Position numbers and translations under genes: made by a program. From Rhytidiadelphus loreus (taxonomy: Eukaryota > Streptophyta > Bryopsida > Hypnales > Hylocomiaceae): a stretch of DNA of 64,000 nucleotides. Shown here one piece after another: positions 35,892 through 48,702 of this stretch; position 1 is the stretch's first letter, and each line of letters opens with the position of its first letter. The notes beneath the pieces were generated by a model. The model saw only the letters and a program-made list of their open reading frames with translations, made no database searches and was not told the origin of the DNA. The stretch lies in NCBI GenBank assembly GCA_947034895.1, contig OX344762.1:24408760-24472759 (forward strand), written 5' to 3'.

Positions 35892-38800
35892 GACTGAGTC
35901 TGCTTCTTTCCTTTGTTATGAGATGAATATAATGTACTCAACACAACAAGTTGCTGCAAAAGACCGACCGCAATATGGACTTCGGGTTGAATCAAAACAC
36001 GAACCAAAGATTTTGATGTAAACAATAGCCTAGTTTACCTCGCTTTTGAACTTCAAGTCCGATAGTGATGAGCATCTACGACAGCATCTAGCGGGGACTG
36101 GCTGTAACAAATCTATGTGGCTGCTGCGACTGGTCAAGTATTCAGATACTCTGGCTGAGAACCCATGTCTCCACGTTTTTAAATAATCAAAATTTTCATA
36201 CATGGATTTGTTTTCAATATTCAGTGGGGATCCACCGACCAGCAATATTGTACGAATTCGTTGTACAGTCTGGAGTGTGTTGTGTGGACGACTGGAAACC
36301 TAGAGTTCAATTATTCTGACACTAGTGTCCAGTTTCCTTTCTTGCCAACCACGCGGACCTTGGTGTCAGAGTATCAACAGGATAGTAACCTAACTCTTAT
36401 TTATCGTCTTGTATTATCAGAAAGAATCCTTTTCTGCATACCGGATCTGAATGGCACGAAGTCTGTTTAACGTGTGCGGACTAGATTAGTCAACAGTTGC
36501 GACTCTTGTAAATCTCTTTGGCAGGTTTCTTGAAGAGTTAGAAGTTGAGTCTTTGGAATCCTTGAAACTATTTGGCAGGATTTGTTACTGCGGTTTTCAA
36601 CTTTGTCTAGGAAATGCATTATTCTCACTTTTTCTCAGGTGGGAACGAGTGATCCGTGCAAGCTCTGGGTGAGTGAGTGTCAAGATCTCACAGTCTCACA
36701 CTTACGATGCTCAACTGCTCATTGTGATCAACTTGATAATCAGCTGTTAAGTGTAGGTACCAGTTGACCATTACTTGCCACCACACCTCAATAAAGATGA
36801 GTTCTGTCACTGACAAACTTAAATTTTATTTATTGCTCTTTCTGAATTGGAAAGGACCAATGGTGCTTCTGCGAAAAGAGAGAAAAACAATTGCTTCTGC
36901 AGAAATTGACAGTGCTACCAATCTGGCATACTTGCTTCACATGACCATGAGCCATGATGGTGACTCTCATGAAGGCATGCCCTGCGGAATGGAGCTCACA
37001 TGTTGTAGGCTTGTGATACAATTTTCCCTTATTAAAGCAATTATAAATTAAAATTTTAACTACAAATAATATTCCCACACCCTCTGCAAAGGAGTACTAG
37101 ACACTGGAGGTCAGAAGCCAGGAGAGAGAAAATCAGAAGACAGAAAATCAGAGATTAGAAAATTGAGAAGACCCAAGGAATGTAACTTTACACTCAAAAT
37201 TTTAATTCCAAAGGAGAGAATGGTGTGTGCAACACTTTTGTCTTTTGTGTCAAGAAAGTGCACAAAAAATTTGAGTCCCCCTATAATTGTAGTCAAGTCC
37301 ATTTAGAGAGGTAGATTTGACCTATTAAGGCCCCTTGGGCGAAAAGCTCGTATAGCCAGTCATTTAGAAGGAACTCACATTATGAGTTGCATGAGTTTTA
37401 AAATTCTAATAAAATTGTACGTTAGATTGGGGGACTTCCCACTTTAAACCACTTCCAAAGACAAGCAATGGAGCTTGAAAGATTTTCTATATATTTTCTA
37501 GCCTCTAGTGTAAAGAGAGCCTAAATTCATCACAAAATACGACTAAAGTGGTTAGGACAATATTTTTAGTAGATCCCAACCAAATTCTGTTATCCAAACA
37601 AGCTTCTTAAATTCTTTATTACAAGTCGTACATACCATTAAAATGTAATTAACTACATAAAGGTGAGGAGGACTAAAATTGCACTTCATCTAAAAGTCTC
37701 TCCTTGACACATCTATTCCATGGGGTGATATTGCATACTTAAATCTATAAAAGTTCTATGTACAGAGTAAAAAAACATAAAACAGACTTGGTACTTGAAA
37801 AAACAGTTCTATATGGGAATTGCAGGAAAATAGCTTGGTAAAACTCCAAAAAAAATCCCAAATGCTGTCTGCTTTATGGACACCCGGACCTCCTTAATTG
37901 ATTATTCACCATTTCTGCACTTCAGTTTTCAAGTCATCATGTCCGTCTACAGCAGTTCATCATTCATTTTACTTGCATTGCTGCAGCTTGAATGTTGGAT
38001 CATGTTAATATCCATCATTACTAACTCTGCCCAAGTTCATTGCAATGTGCAATAATTCTGACCCCAAGACCATCTTTCTTTGATCCAAGAAATTCTGTTA
38101 TTTACCCGAAATCAAGTTTGAACAGCAGGCCTATCAAACTTACTCTGTAACATGATGCTAATTTCCTCAAGACATCAATCAGGCAGGTTTGTACTGAGAG
38201 GTTCAAGACCCAACCACTGACAGACATGGTGAAATTCTTCAAGTAATTGCTTCAGTTAGCATCATTCATTGGAGGAGGTTGAATATTATGAAGTCCAGCT
38301 CAGAATTACTGCAAGGGTCTGTTAGTAGTAATCACCCTCGGTAATTAACCACCAACAAAACTTAACCTGTCACTAACTAACTAATGCCTTTCGCAATAAA
38401 ATTCCATTTCATTTGTGTCAAAAACTAAAAAAACTAAAAAAACTTGTCACTAAATTTATGTTACGTTAGTTGTGTTATTCACTGCATACAGCTTGTCTGG
38501 AACTGTTGATAACTTAGGCAGAACTCTCAAACAAAAAACACACTAACTTAGAAAGAACTGAACTTCTTCTGCACCTACAAAGACACCCAAATTTGAACCC
38601 ACAGACTTTGCAATTGTAGTTACAATCAGATGTGTTGTGTTCTCAAAGGCATCCTCTGAAGTTTGAATCCTTATAATTATTACTGAATTGCTTTCAGCAT
38701 GGTGGCAATCTTCACACACTGTCTACCAGATCGATGCTTTGTTGTTTTTTTGGCAGTTCAAACGGCTTTCCAGGAGTTCTGCCCCACTTGGAAATAAATG

Positions 38801-40395
38801 TCGAGCATGAGCATTAGGGTTTTGCTCAAGAAACACAACTTTTAAGGGGCAGAGTAGTATCATACTGTACTTGCATTGTGTTGTGTTGCGTTGCACACAT
38901 TCAACCAGAGGATGAGCTTCCTTCCTTTGTAGCCGTGTACGGAACTTTGAATGATGATCGCTCTCATTGACAAGCAATCATGCCATTAGAATTCATCACA
39001 CTAGGGTTGTTTGATTGCATTTTGTCTTGGTGAGGGTGCCTATTGGCGCGCGCACAAACACACACACACATACATTCGAAGTCTATGCAAAAAGGTAGAT
39101 GGGTTTTGCCTCCTTGTGGGGCCAATTCATTCAAATCTCAATTCTGTTGTCAGAGGAAGTATCCAAGTGGACGTGAGTGGACGCCAATGTAGTTCGTGTT
39201 TGGAAGCAAAATAATTGAATTTTCATTGCTTGATTTTTTTCGTTTGTTTGTTTGTTTGGGTTGAGGAAATTCGCTGAAATCAGTACTCGGTGGTAGCCTA
39301 CGAGGTTGGTCTGTTGCAAGGAATTTGGATGCGTGGAGTGTTCTGACTGTGTGAGCTTATGTATGTGGCAATGCCAGCTGCAGTACTTTCATTTCATTTC
39401 ATTTGGATAAACTTTGGTGTGGGTTTTAGGGTTGAAAGGAGAACAACTTTTGATTCAATGTAACTTAACTTAGTTCCAAAAGGATTGAATCTCATTTTTT
39501 TTTGGCCTTCACAGAAAAATCCATTTGGGGGTTGTTATGAATCAGAAGTTTGTGGCCCTTATAAGTTGAACAACTGCACGAACAAAAGTTGTTTGTAGTG
39601 CAACCCCTTTTTACAGAGTGAATTCTATATTCAAATTTTTTCCTACAGTGTTGACATTGGAGCTCTGGACTCAAACAAGTTGTTGCATACCATCAGAATT
39701 ACTTCATAGATTGCTCAAGAGCTGATGCTGTTAAGGAGGTCAATCACCTGCAGTTTCAAGTATCCACATTGTATGGACATTTATATCTATCATAACATTG
39801 TCAGCACCTAAACCCTTAAAGCCCCGAGGCATGATTTCAGGACATTTTTCACATTGGGGCAGGCCATTCCCAGTGCAATATTTGTTGGATTCTTGTGAAA
39901 TGTTTATTGGAGGTGTGTTTCACTATTAGCTTCATGCCTAAAAAATTTTAGACCAATCCAAGTCGTGGTTAAAAAGTTATGTCTCGAAGGGACATTTTGT
40001 TTGAAGTTATAGGCAATTTCGGGCAACCATGATAGATAAGTCCAATTGGGCGGAGTTTTTTATACATACTCTCAACAAGGTTGTTAACATAATCCCCAAA
40101 GTTGAAAGGTATACAAGCACGTGATTTTGACTTATAAGTCTTTGAAATTGGACTTTGTAAGTTTAGAGCATTGCCTAAATAAGTTGCTTTTTGAGATGAT
40201 TTTATGCTTAGCTACTTTCAGTGAAGAGCATGTGTGCTAGTTTGCACCCTTATCTATAGTTAAATAGAACAACCCAATGCCGTTAGTCATCCAATTCCGA
40301 CATCTATTGAACCCTACCATTTGTGTCAATCACCCCCTTTAGCGCTAGTAAATGTTAAGCGTACATTCAATAGTCAGAGATGATAAGGAGTTGAG
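35892..40395. other. SDR 3' region and gene-poor spacer
   Basis: A likely SDR 3' UTR (AATATAATG near 35928 resembles a plant polyadenylation signal) is followed by AT-rich sequence without a convincing gene. It holds a short CA microsatellite around 39055-39072 and scattered A and T runs. A stretch near 40275-40310 resembles the outer part of the long terminal repeat that starts at 40396, so it may be a fragment of a related element. Confidence 0.45.
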
Positions 40396-40452
40396 GTAGA
40401 ATAGTCCATTTCCGTCAAGTGCCTAATTCTGTCATCCTACTTTTGGCCCCAA

Positions 40453-41392
40453 CACTAGAAGAAAAACACGACGGCACAACCAACTACTATGCAACTAGTG
40501 CCCTATGCAACTGTCATGCAACTAGTTTCCTCTCTATTTGCACCAAATCTAATGTAGTTGTTTTGTGTCATTGTTTTACAACATTCATTCATTGTTTTAG
40601 TTGCACAGTAGTCATTCTGTAGTTGCAAAAAAAGACAAGGAAACAACTAGTGTCCTATGCAACTATTATGCAACTGTAAAATGACCATAGTTGTTTCCTA
40701 GTTGTACGCTAGTTGTTTCTTAGTTGCACTCTAGTTGTTTCCTAGTTGCTTTCAAAGTTCATTCCCATTCGTGTTATATCAATTGACCCATATCAATTGT
40801 AAAGAGTACCATTAGATTGAACATATAAGACTTGTAAGTTGTTATAGTCTTATGTAATGAATTCTTTTGATAGAATTCTAAGATTTCTATAATTTGTAGG
40901 TTTCTACAATTTGTAGATTTTGTATATAAGAATTTAAAAAATAATTAAAATTCAAAAAAATTTATAATCTAGGAAATTGAATTTTGAAATCTAGGAAGAA
41001 GGTAGATCTGAAATTTTGAAATCTAAGAAGAGGGTAGATTTGAAAATTTGAAATCTAGAAAAAGGTAGATTTGAAATTCAAAAATCTAAGAAAAAGGTAG
41101 TTCTGAAATTCTAAAATCTAGAAAGGAGGTAGATCTGAAAATTTGAAATCTACAAATCATTGAGATTTATATTTTAAAATTTACAAATCTACAAGTTGCA
41201 AGCAAGTTGCACACAAGGATGAAGTTCTTTGTATGGTGTCGGATGACAAAAAACCTTGCAACTAGACTGCAACTAATGCGACTTGTCCATTGCAACTACG
41301 GACTCTACATTGTCACCTAGTTGCAAACGTCCTATGCAACTACAAAATGAGTTGCATACTGTAGTTGCAAAACCCCTCATTTTCTTCTAGTG
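40453..41392. mobile_element. Non-autonomous CACTA element (940 bp) with CAA target duplication
   Basis: It starts CACTAGAAGAAAAACACG and ends CTCATTTTCTTCTAGTG, flanked by CAA on both sides (40450-40452 and 41393-41395). Subterminal regions at both ends are packed with variants of ATGCAACTAG and its complement CTAGTTGCAT. This is the arrangement known in CACTA elements for transposase-accessory-protein binding. The centre is a tandem array (40982-41153). There is no coding sequence, so it would need a trans-acting transposase. Confidence 0.9.
40982..41153 (+). repeat. Tandem array of about 32-bp units
   Basis: About five units of the form TTTGAAATCTAGRAARAAGG then TAGATCTGAAA, diverged by point changes and small indels, in the middle of the CACTA element. 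No open frame follows the unit length. Confidence 0.8.
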
Positions 41393-44324
41393 CAATTCCG
41401 CCACAACATTTATCCAAATCGTTCATTTTTTTAACAAAATTAGTGCATTAATGCCAAATAGGGATAAGGTGTCAACCCATTAATGGTGAATACTTAAGCA
41501 CCACTAAATATATAGAAAGTGGTTAATATGAGTTGTTTATAGGATGTTATTGACTCTAGTTTAAAGATAGTTTTGTAATTTCAAGGCAAACCACTTCATA
41601 AATTCATAGAAGTTACAATTTTAATTGTAAATCTACAATTTCACTTGAATTTGATCCGTGAAACAAGTGCACACCTCTTGAAAATATGTGCCCCTCTTGA
41701 GTTGGCCCAAAGATATCGAGATTGCGAATCAGGGTGGTAATAGGCTTGTCTACCTGAGTGTAAGTCTGCCATTGTCAGACACACCCTACCTAGTTCTCCA
41801 CAATATGGTAACTATACCATCCTAACTTATCTGTAAGCACATTGTTTTGTAGCTTCTATGGCTCAACTTTTTATGGCAGAAAGCAACATGGACACCCTAG
41901 TTGACATTGAGGTCATTTGCTGAAATTCAACAGAATTTCCATCTCAAATCAAATACAGTACATCTATCCGTAAACTTGATAAAAAAGCAACTACACCTAC
42001 ATTTGACCATGTTATTAAAGCCATCGATCTCTTCTAGATCCTAACATATAAAACATATAAAACTTCTGAAATTAGAGAGTTTAGGGTTTATTTTGGATAC
42101 ACCTACACTGAATACTTTGAAATCCACAAACTATTCATACAAAGTCAAAATAAAACAAACTTAGAGAATTTGGAATCTCCTTTCCACTGCCCACAAGTTT
42201 CAACTAAAGTGAAGACAATTATTACTCAAAAAAATAGTGCGTGTGATTTTAGAAGTGGTTGTCTTTCATGGCTGAAATGTGTTTGAGATAAGCTCAAGAA
42301 TGCCGTGCACTTACTGAACATTTTAATGAGATTTGCTAGTCACAGTACAAGCCGCACTGACAGCACTAAGTTACTGCAATATGTCTGCTTGATATTGATG
42401 CTAAATTGTCCTCTAAGTTAACTTAAGTAATCAGTGAGTGGCTGATGCATCACTATCAACAAGTCCATAACCCGTAAAGGTTTTGTACTATGTTTTCACC
42501 AAAAACGTTCCAAAACTGTCATTTCTAATGCAAGCACTAAATTTTAGAATAAAAATATTTATGAACACATGTAACCATAGGATTTTATAGTATGCTGGTT
42601 TGAGAAGACGTGGAAAAAATTTCAGAAATTTTCACCAGGTAGATTGCAAGATATTAGTGTTTGAAGTGACAAAAATCTATTTTTTTGCCCCTATGAGAAA
42701 CCAGGCACCTGCATTTTACAAGGTTTGATAATTATGAAAAAATATCCAAAATGGTTGTAACTCTTTGGATTCATTCTTCAAGACAAGTTGGCTACATGCT
42801 TGAAATTTTTTAGATTGTTTGGAATTGTACAACATATAGGGAAAAAAATAGTAAATAGAAAGAAGCATAGAATGATTTAAAATACTAAATTGTTAAGAAT
42901 AGAATTGAAAAATGTCAATCCCAGTGGTTGTGTAGCCAATTAGGTTAGTGTTTGGTTTTGAATTAATTGTATTTTCAGCCGAATTGGATGAATGCTGGCG
43001 GATTGAGTGAAATTGGTATCATTGTTGGTGTCGTATCAAATCCAAATCGGAGGTTGTTGTTGTTGGAATGTCTTCTCCAAGTAGTAATTGTCTTTGTGAG
43101 TCCTATTAGGTCCTGAATTGAGTTCATTTTTCGGGACCCACAATGAGTGAAGCTAGTGCGAGTCCCAGTCAGTGAGGCTGTATATTTTGTTTTGTGGGAG
43201 ATTTCCCAATTGGGGAGTGTGTTTGTGTTGATCCAGGGTCGGATTGGAGTGTGTGTATGTTTGTGTTTGTGTCCTAGTCCGGATATGTGTGTGCTAGTGC
43301 ATGGCGGTGCGTGTGATGTGCAGATGAAGTGAGAGAAAATTATCCAAGTCAGGAGATAATTGGAGAAGGATACTAATTGTTGAATTAAAGAAAGTTTGTG
43401 CTGAAAGATGAAAAATAGTGATAGGAGCAATAATTTTAAATTAGGCTTAGTTGAAGCTATGAAGGATTATTAGAGCCTAGTTGGAATGTTGGGAGTGTTG
43501 AAAATTAGATTCCAATTAGGATAGCGATTAGAGTATAAAGGATGATTTGCAAGATAAGTTGTGAGAGTGTGTTGAAAGATTAATTTGTGATATTATTGTT
43601 GAATTTGTAATGGTGATTTAATTACCAATTCGGAATTTTTTTATGGAAATGTATTTCAGACGAATTGATGTCGTGTGTATGTGCAATGTCATTGTAGTAT
43701 TGTTTTTGGCTATGGATTTCCAAATTGGATTATTGAACCTATTAGCATAGATTTCCTACTTGACAATCTCCCTTGGAATGAACTTATTATACTAATAGGG
43801 TAATTTCCTATTAGGTCATTATCCTTCTTCAACAGGTTGTAATGTTATTACAAAGAATGTACACCTTTTGTTTGTTTGTTTTTTCCAAAAATATTGAAAA
43901 TTGAGTTAAAATAAAGGACTTCAAAGTTTATTTTAGAGTAGAGATTTCATAACTACCTACAAACTACCAACAACTAAAACTCCTCATAACTTTCATCTCA
44001 CTGATCAAAATAGAATGATTCAAAGCTTACCATGTATACAAAAATCTTAGGAAACCAATTTCAAATTTTTGTTTTAAAAAAAAGTAATTTTTAAAGAAGT
44101 TTTATTTTTTACTTGGGCTATATGCCAAGCAATGAAAACTACATATCATACAATAATTTTTTAACCATGTAGTCAAAAGTTATGAAAACTACTATTTGGA
44201 CACATGTTGTATAAAAATTTCAAATAAAACAAATAAAAATTCCATTCATAGTGAGCTGCCCAAAATCACAATGTTGCCAAATAAACATAGTTTGGTCCTT
44301 TAGGGGTTAAGGCATACAACTGAT

Positions 44325-44738
44325 ACATGCCTATTACCATCCTTCTTCACAATCTAAATATCTTGGGGCCCACTCCAAGAGGGGAACATATTTTTGAGAG
44401 GTGTGCACTTGTTTCACAAATCAAACCCACCTGGAATTATAATTTTTTGATTGAAATTGTAATTTCTAGGAATTTTTTACTCGATTTTTGAAGTGGTCTA
44501 CCTTGAAATTACAAAACCACTCATATAGTGGAGTCACAAACATCCTATAAACAACCTATAAATGTTCTCCCATGTATCCAATAGTACTTAAGTGTTCACC
44601 CATAAAGAATTGGTACATTATCCCTTGATGACATTGATGCAGTGATTTTGTCAAAAAATTAGTAGATTTGGACAAGTTTTTGGACAAAAGTAGGATGAAA
44701 GAATTAGATAGCTAGCGGACATGGGTTGGGCTTACCTT
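44325..44738 (-). repeat. Right long terminal inverted repeat
   Basis: Reverse complement of the left arm, with scattered mismatches and short gaps. A separate feature sits immediately inside it: GGTCCTTTAGGGG followed by TTAA at 44307-44310, which resembles the terminus of a TTAA-targeting element. Confidence 0.75.
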
Positions 44739-47700
44739 AATACCATTCATTTAGTTAAGATTGACTTTGAAGTTAACTAATAAACTCCTAAACTAACTAA
44801 AGGTGGAGTCGCCTAGAACCAATTACTTACTTGATTATGCTCATCATCTACAAGCAATTCTCTGTAAAATTATGGGGACTACAAATATATTTTGGTAATT
44901 TTATTCTTGGAATTGAAATTACTATGAATTTTGGAAGCCCAAAGTTGGTTTGAATCCATAACCAATGTCTAAAGTGTTCTATAACTATTTATTCAAAGAC
45001 TACTTCATGAAGGTAATATATCATGAGGACACTCCAAGAATTGATGGTTGAAAATCAGTCCTAGCCTTTGTTGAATTTATGGTCCCCCATGAGATTGTCA
45101 TTTTGATCTGGTTGGTAATGGGTGCCTCTACCTTATATTGCTTCTTAATTAACCACTAAGATAATTACCACCCAAATTGCATCTAAATAATCAATTAAAC
45201 ATTATTCCTATTATTAAATTCCTTCATTTTTTGTTGGCCCTCACAAGTTGGAAGCCAAAAGAGTTTTAGATTCTCTTTTTAATGCAGTTTTGAACACTTA
45301 ACGACTAGTAGAAATGAGGTTTGTATAGACTAAACAAAAAGTTTCAAAATTGATTGTTTTTTGTATATCTAACTGTAGGATCTTGCACTAAACTAGTATA
45401 AGAGCAAATGGAGGAAATTTCAAAAGCTTTGATCACTTAGATTGCAAGATTTTTGCGTTGTACCTTGTAAGTAAAAATAAACATTTTTTTGGCACCTTGT
45501 GAGATTAGATTATAAGACTTTGAATCTTCTTAACTTAAAATTTTTGAACTATAAATTTTGAATTCTAAATTTTAAATGTTGAAGAATTGAGTTAAAAATC
45601 TATACCTTAAGAAAATACTAAAAATCTCCTAAAAGGCTATAAATTATAGGACTATACTACTAGGACTATATTTTGAACATTAGATGATATTTGAAGGCAA
45701 GGGAGGGTCATTTTAGGCTTGTTTCACCGTCCTAGGAACCAATCATAATATAAAACATTAAAAAACATTTTAAAATTATTTTAAAATAATATATTTTTAT
45801 TAAAAATTAGTAATTAATCAATAATATTTGACGTGGCACGATTGTAGTAGGCTGTTTTTGTTTTGATTTTTTTGCTTGATACGTTGAGATTTAAGAAACT
45901 GTGAAGCATTTGGTAATATTCTTGGTACCACTGGAAGCTCTTTGCAAAGAGGAATGCACGACTTTGTATTGTTGGCATTTGGACCTATGATCTGAAAGTT
46001 ATTGAATTTCAAAGTTTTTATGTATTAGAAAATTAAATTAAATTATCTTATATTTTGAAAAAAACATAATTTTCACATCATAGGTCCAAATGCATTACAT
46101 GTTTTTTGGCCTGCCAAGAGGGCCGTTTTAGGTTGGTTCCCGTTATTGGGAACCAGCTTGCGTTGTTTGAAAAAAAAATTATTAAAAAATTAAAAATTAA
46201 AATTATTATTATTTTTTAATAATCAACAAGCTATGTGGTAGAGATTAGAACATAGGGAGAACTCGTAGCCCTTAACAAGGTCTGAATCTCATTTAATGCT
46301 ACAAAACAAAGCCCTGACACTCCTTTGTGCATAGAGATTTCTATTTGTATCAAGAACACAACCTCACACACCACAACAAAGCCCTTCCATTCCTTTGTGT
46401 ATAAAAAAAATTGAATTTAAAAGTTTTTTAAAATTAAAAAATTAAAAAATTATTTTTCCTCTTATTTTGGTTATGGCAACAGTAGGGCATTCTATTTTGT
46501 ACTTTAAGTTAGGTTGTTTGTTTTGTTTGATATGATAAGATCTAATAAACTATGAGGCCCTCTACAACATTCTTAGTACCTTTGGAAAGCTCTTCACAAG
46601 GAGGGGTGCATGGCCTTTGTTTCATGGCATTTGGACATACCATGTGAAAGTTATTGAATTTCAAGTTTTAATGGATTAAAAAAATAAAAAATAAATTTTA
46701 CTTTAATTTGGGCTGTGGCAATGGCACAAGGTACACTAGTTTTTTAAAAAAGACTTGGTTTTCATACTTTTAAAAATTGTAAAGTAGAAGCAAGTACAAG
46801 ATATTAGAAGGAAAAAATACATCGTTATAGCTCTATGGTGGAATTGAAATGCATTGATTTCAACATTGATATTGTTTTAGAAAGTTATTGTATCTTCGAA
46901 AGCTCTTTGTACGAAAATTGCAAAAATTGAGTTCAAAAATGAATCCTAGAAGTTATTTTCTTATGAAGATGTTCTAATTGCCTTTCAAATAGGAATTATT
47001 TTGCATAACTTTGGTATCACTTGTCAAAATAGAATTAATCAAACATTTCCATGTAGACAAAAACATATTCTATGAGAATTTTTATTTTATTTTGAATTTT
47101 TGTGGGTTTTTTTTTGTGCCCAATAAACTCCATTTTGAGCATTGGATGGCATAACTTTTGCTACCAGGCAGCAACTGAAATAATCATTATATGTATTCCC
47201 CAAAAGCCAATGTGTTTTTCTATTTTGGAAAAAAGTTTTAAAAAAATCATGCCAAAAATTAAGATCATACAAGCCTACCAAAGTTCCCATTTTCCCTTTG
47301 AAGGGACTTTGGGACTCTAATGATTAAGACCCACACTTGTTTAACTCAACAAGTTAGACCAAGTGTGGATTTCAAAGCTTAATCTATGTAGACCATGTTT
47401 CTATTAGTGTACAAATAAACTACAAATTTTTAAGTTTAAAATTCGTGAAAATATCCAAAAGTAACCCTAGACTCTCATGAATAGAGTTAGTATATTTTAG
47501 GCAAGAATTTGTAGGGGTTTGATTTAGAAAAGGGTCAAAATTACGTATTCAATTTAAAGATCACAAGTCAAATTACTTTAGAAATTTTATAGTAAATAAT
47601 TGGAACTCTCCTAACATAACTACATTACTAATTCATGTGATAAATGTGCTCTTACTCCTTTCCATTGATATACTACATGATTTTTCTTGAAGTTTTCTCA

Positions 47701-48478
47701 ATGAATATTACTTTGATGCATCTTAGTTGATGGTTGAGTGTTTGAATCAATCAAAGACTTGGAAAATTATTGTATGTAATGATAGTACAACTTAGGATTT
47801 TTACTAGGTTTTTTAGACATTAATCCCCAAAAGAACTTGAATACATTTGATCTCCCAAGTGTAGATTTTTTTTTGGATATAAAAGTGTATTTTAAATATT
47901 TTGAATTTGTTTGTAAATTCTAGAAATGTGGATGTTTCTGCTATTCAAACCTCAAGACTGAAATATTTTGACAATGGGAGGCATTATCCATGAAATGTTG
48001 TACACATACATATAATTGGTCAAACCAGTGAATTTTTTTTATATACATTGACTTTAGTAGGACGTTAATAGTAGAAGATTGCTCAAAATCTGATGCCATT
48101 TTTTTTATGTACATTGGCATGTGAAGAACATTGTTGTAGCAACATTTTTGTAATGCCTATTTTGTAGAATTCCTAAAAAAAAGTTTAGATGACGTTATAA
48201 AGAAGAACAAGACTAACCTTTGGACATGGATATAATGAGAGGATCTAGCAATTGTATCAATACATACCACTAATTTGAACATATGTCACATACTAGCATA
48301 TAGTAGTTAAAGTGCTCTTGTGTATAGAAAATAAAAGTGAAAGTTAAATAAAATAAAGTAATAATATGCACTTTGACCTAAACATATTATATAAAAGTGA
48401 ACTAAAATGTTCACTTTTAGTCAAAAAATAATATAGCAATGATATTAATTTTAGAAGTGACACTAATTTTGTGCCCTT
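44739..48478. other. AT-rich repeat-derived spacer
   Basis: No gene seen. The 45.34-45.49 kb stretch is a diverged reverse-complement relative of 52.74-52.85 kb (shared GTAGGATCTTGCA and TAGATTGCAAG). The 46.83-47.06 kb stretch likewise relates to 52.26-52.52 kb in inverted orientation (shared AAAATTGAGTTCAAAA). The 46.10-46.31 kb stretch has ends like the dispersed repeat family (ACATGTTTTTTGGCC, then AATCTCATTTAATGC). A pair of opposite-strand open frames at 47.1-47.3 kb is chance. Confidence 0.45.
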
Positions 48479-48702
48479 CACTATCACAAGATGGCAGGTA
48501 TTTTAAGTGAGTTTTAAAGTATAGTCTTAGTAATAATATTATAAACAATAATTTGTTAGGAGATTTTCAGTAAATTTTTATTAGAAACACATGTATTTAT
48601 AATAAAATTTTACTAAAAAGTTCCTTAAAGGTCATTACTTATAATCTTTCTACTAGGGCTATACTTAAAAACTCATTTAAAACACCCCCTTTTGTAGTAG
48701 TA
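48479..48702. mobile_element. CACTA-type MITE 3 (224 bp) with CTT target duplication
   Basis: The left end is CACTATCACAAGATGGCAGG. The right end, read inward on the opposite strand, is TACTACTACAAAAGGGGG. The whole is a long imperfect palindrome (GGTATTTTAAGTGAGTTTT against GGGTGTTTTAAATGAGTTTT). CTT flanks both sides (48476-48478 and 48703-48705). The ends have diverged from a CACTACTACAAAA-type terminus. It is AT-rich and non-coding. Confidence 0.78.

Larger units (their letters stand above)
40396..41749 (+). repeat. Left long terminal inverted repeat (interrupted by a CACTA element)
   Basis: This arm pairs with 44325-44738 once the insertion at 40453-41392 and one CAA duplicate are removed. 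The match resumes directly across the insertion site: CATCCTACTTTTGGCCCCAA on one side, then CCGCCACAACATTTATCC. The arm was therefore intact before the CACTA element entered. Confidence 0.75.
40396..44738. mobile_element. Large element with about 410-bp terminal inverted repeats, non-coding interior, superfamily unresolved
   Basis: 40396-41749 (minus a 940-bp insertion) and 44325-44738 are inverted copies of each other, each about 413 bp. Examples: GAAACAAGTGCACACCTCT on the left pairs with AGAGGTGTGCACTTGTTTC on the right; TTTTGTAATTTCAAGG on the left pairs with CCTTGAAATTACAAAA on the right. The similarity stops just inside GGTAATAGGC on the left. The interior (41750-44324) has no recognisable coding sequence. 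Long TIRs suit a Mutator-like (MULE) or other foldback element. No clear target duplication was found, so the exact ends are approximate and the class is open. Confidence 0.72.

Noticed and set aside
39050..39075. CA microsatellite as a notable feature
   Set aside because: Short and ordinary; mentioned only as spacer content.
42975..43430. 151-residue minus-strand open frame
   Set aside because: It is low-complexity (His/Thr-rich from GT-rich DNA), has no domain, and lies inside the non-coding interior of the long-TIR element.
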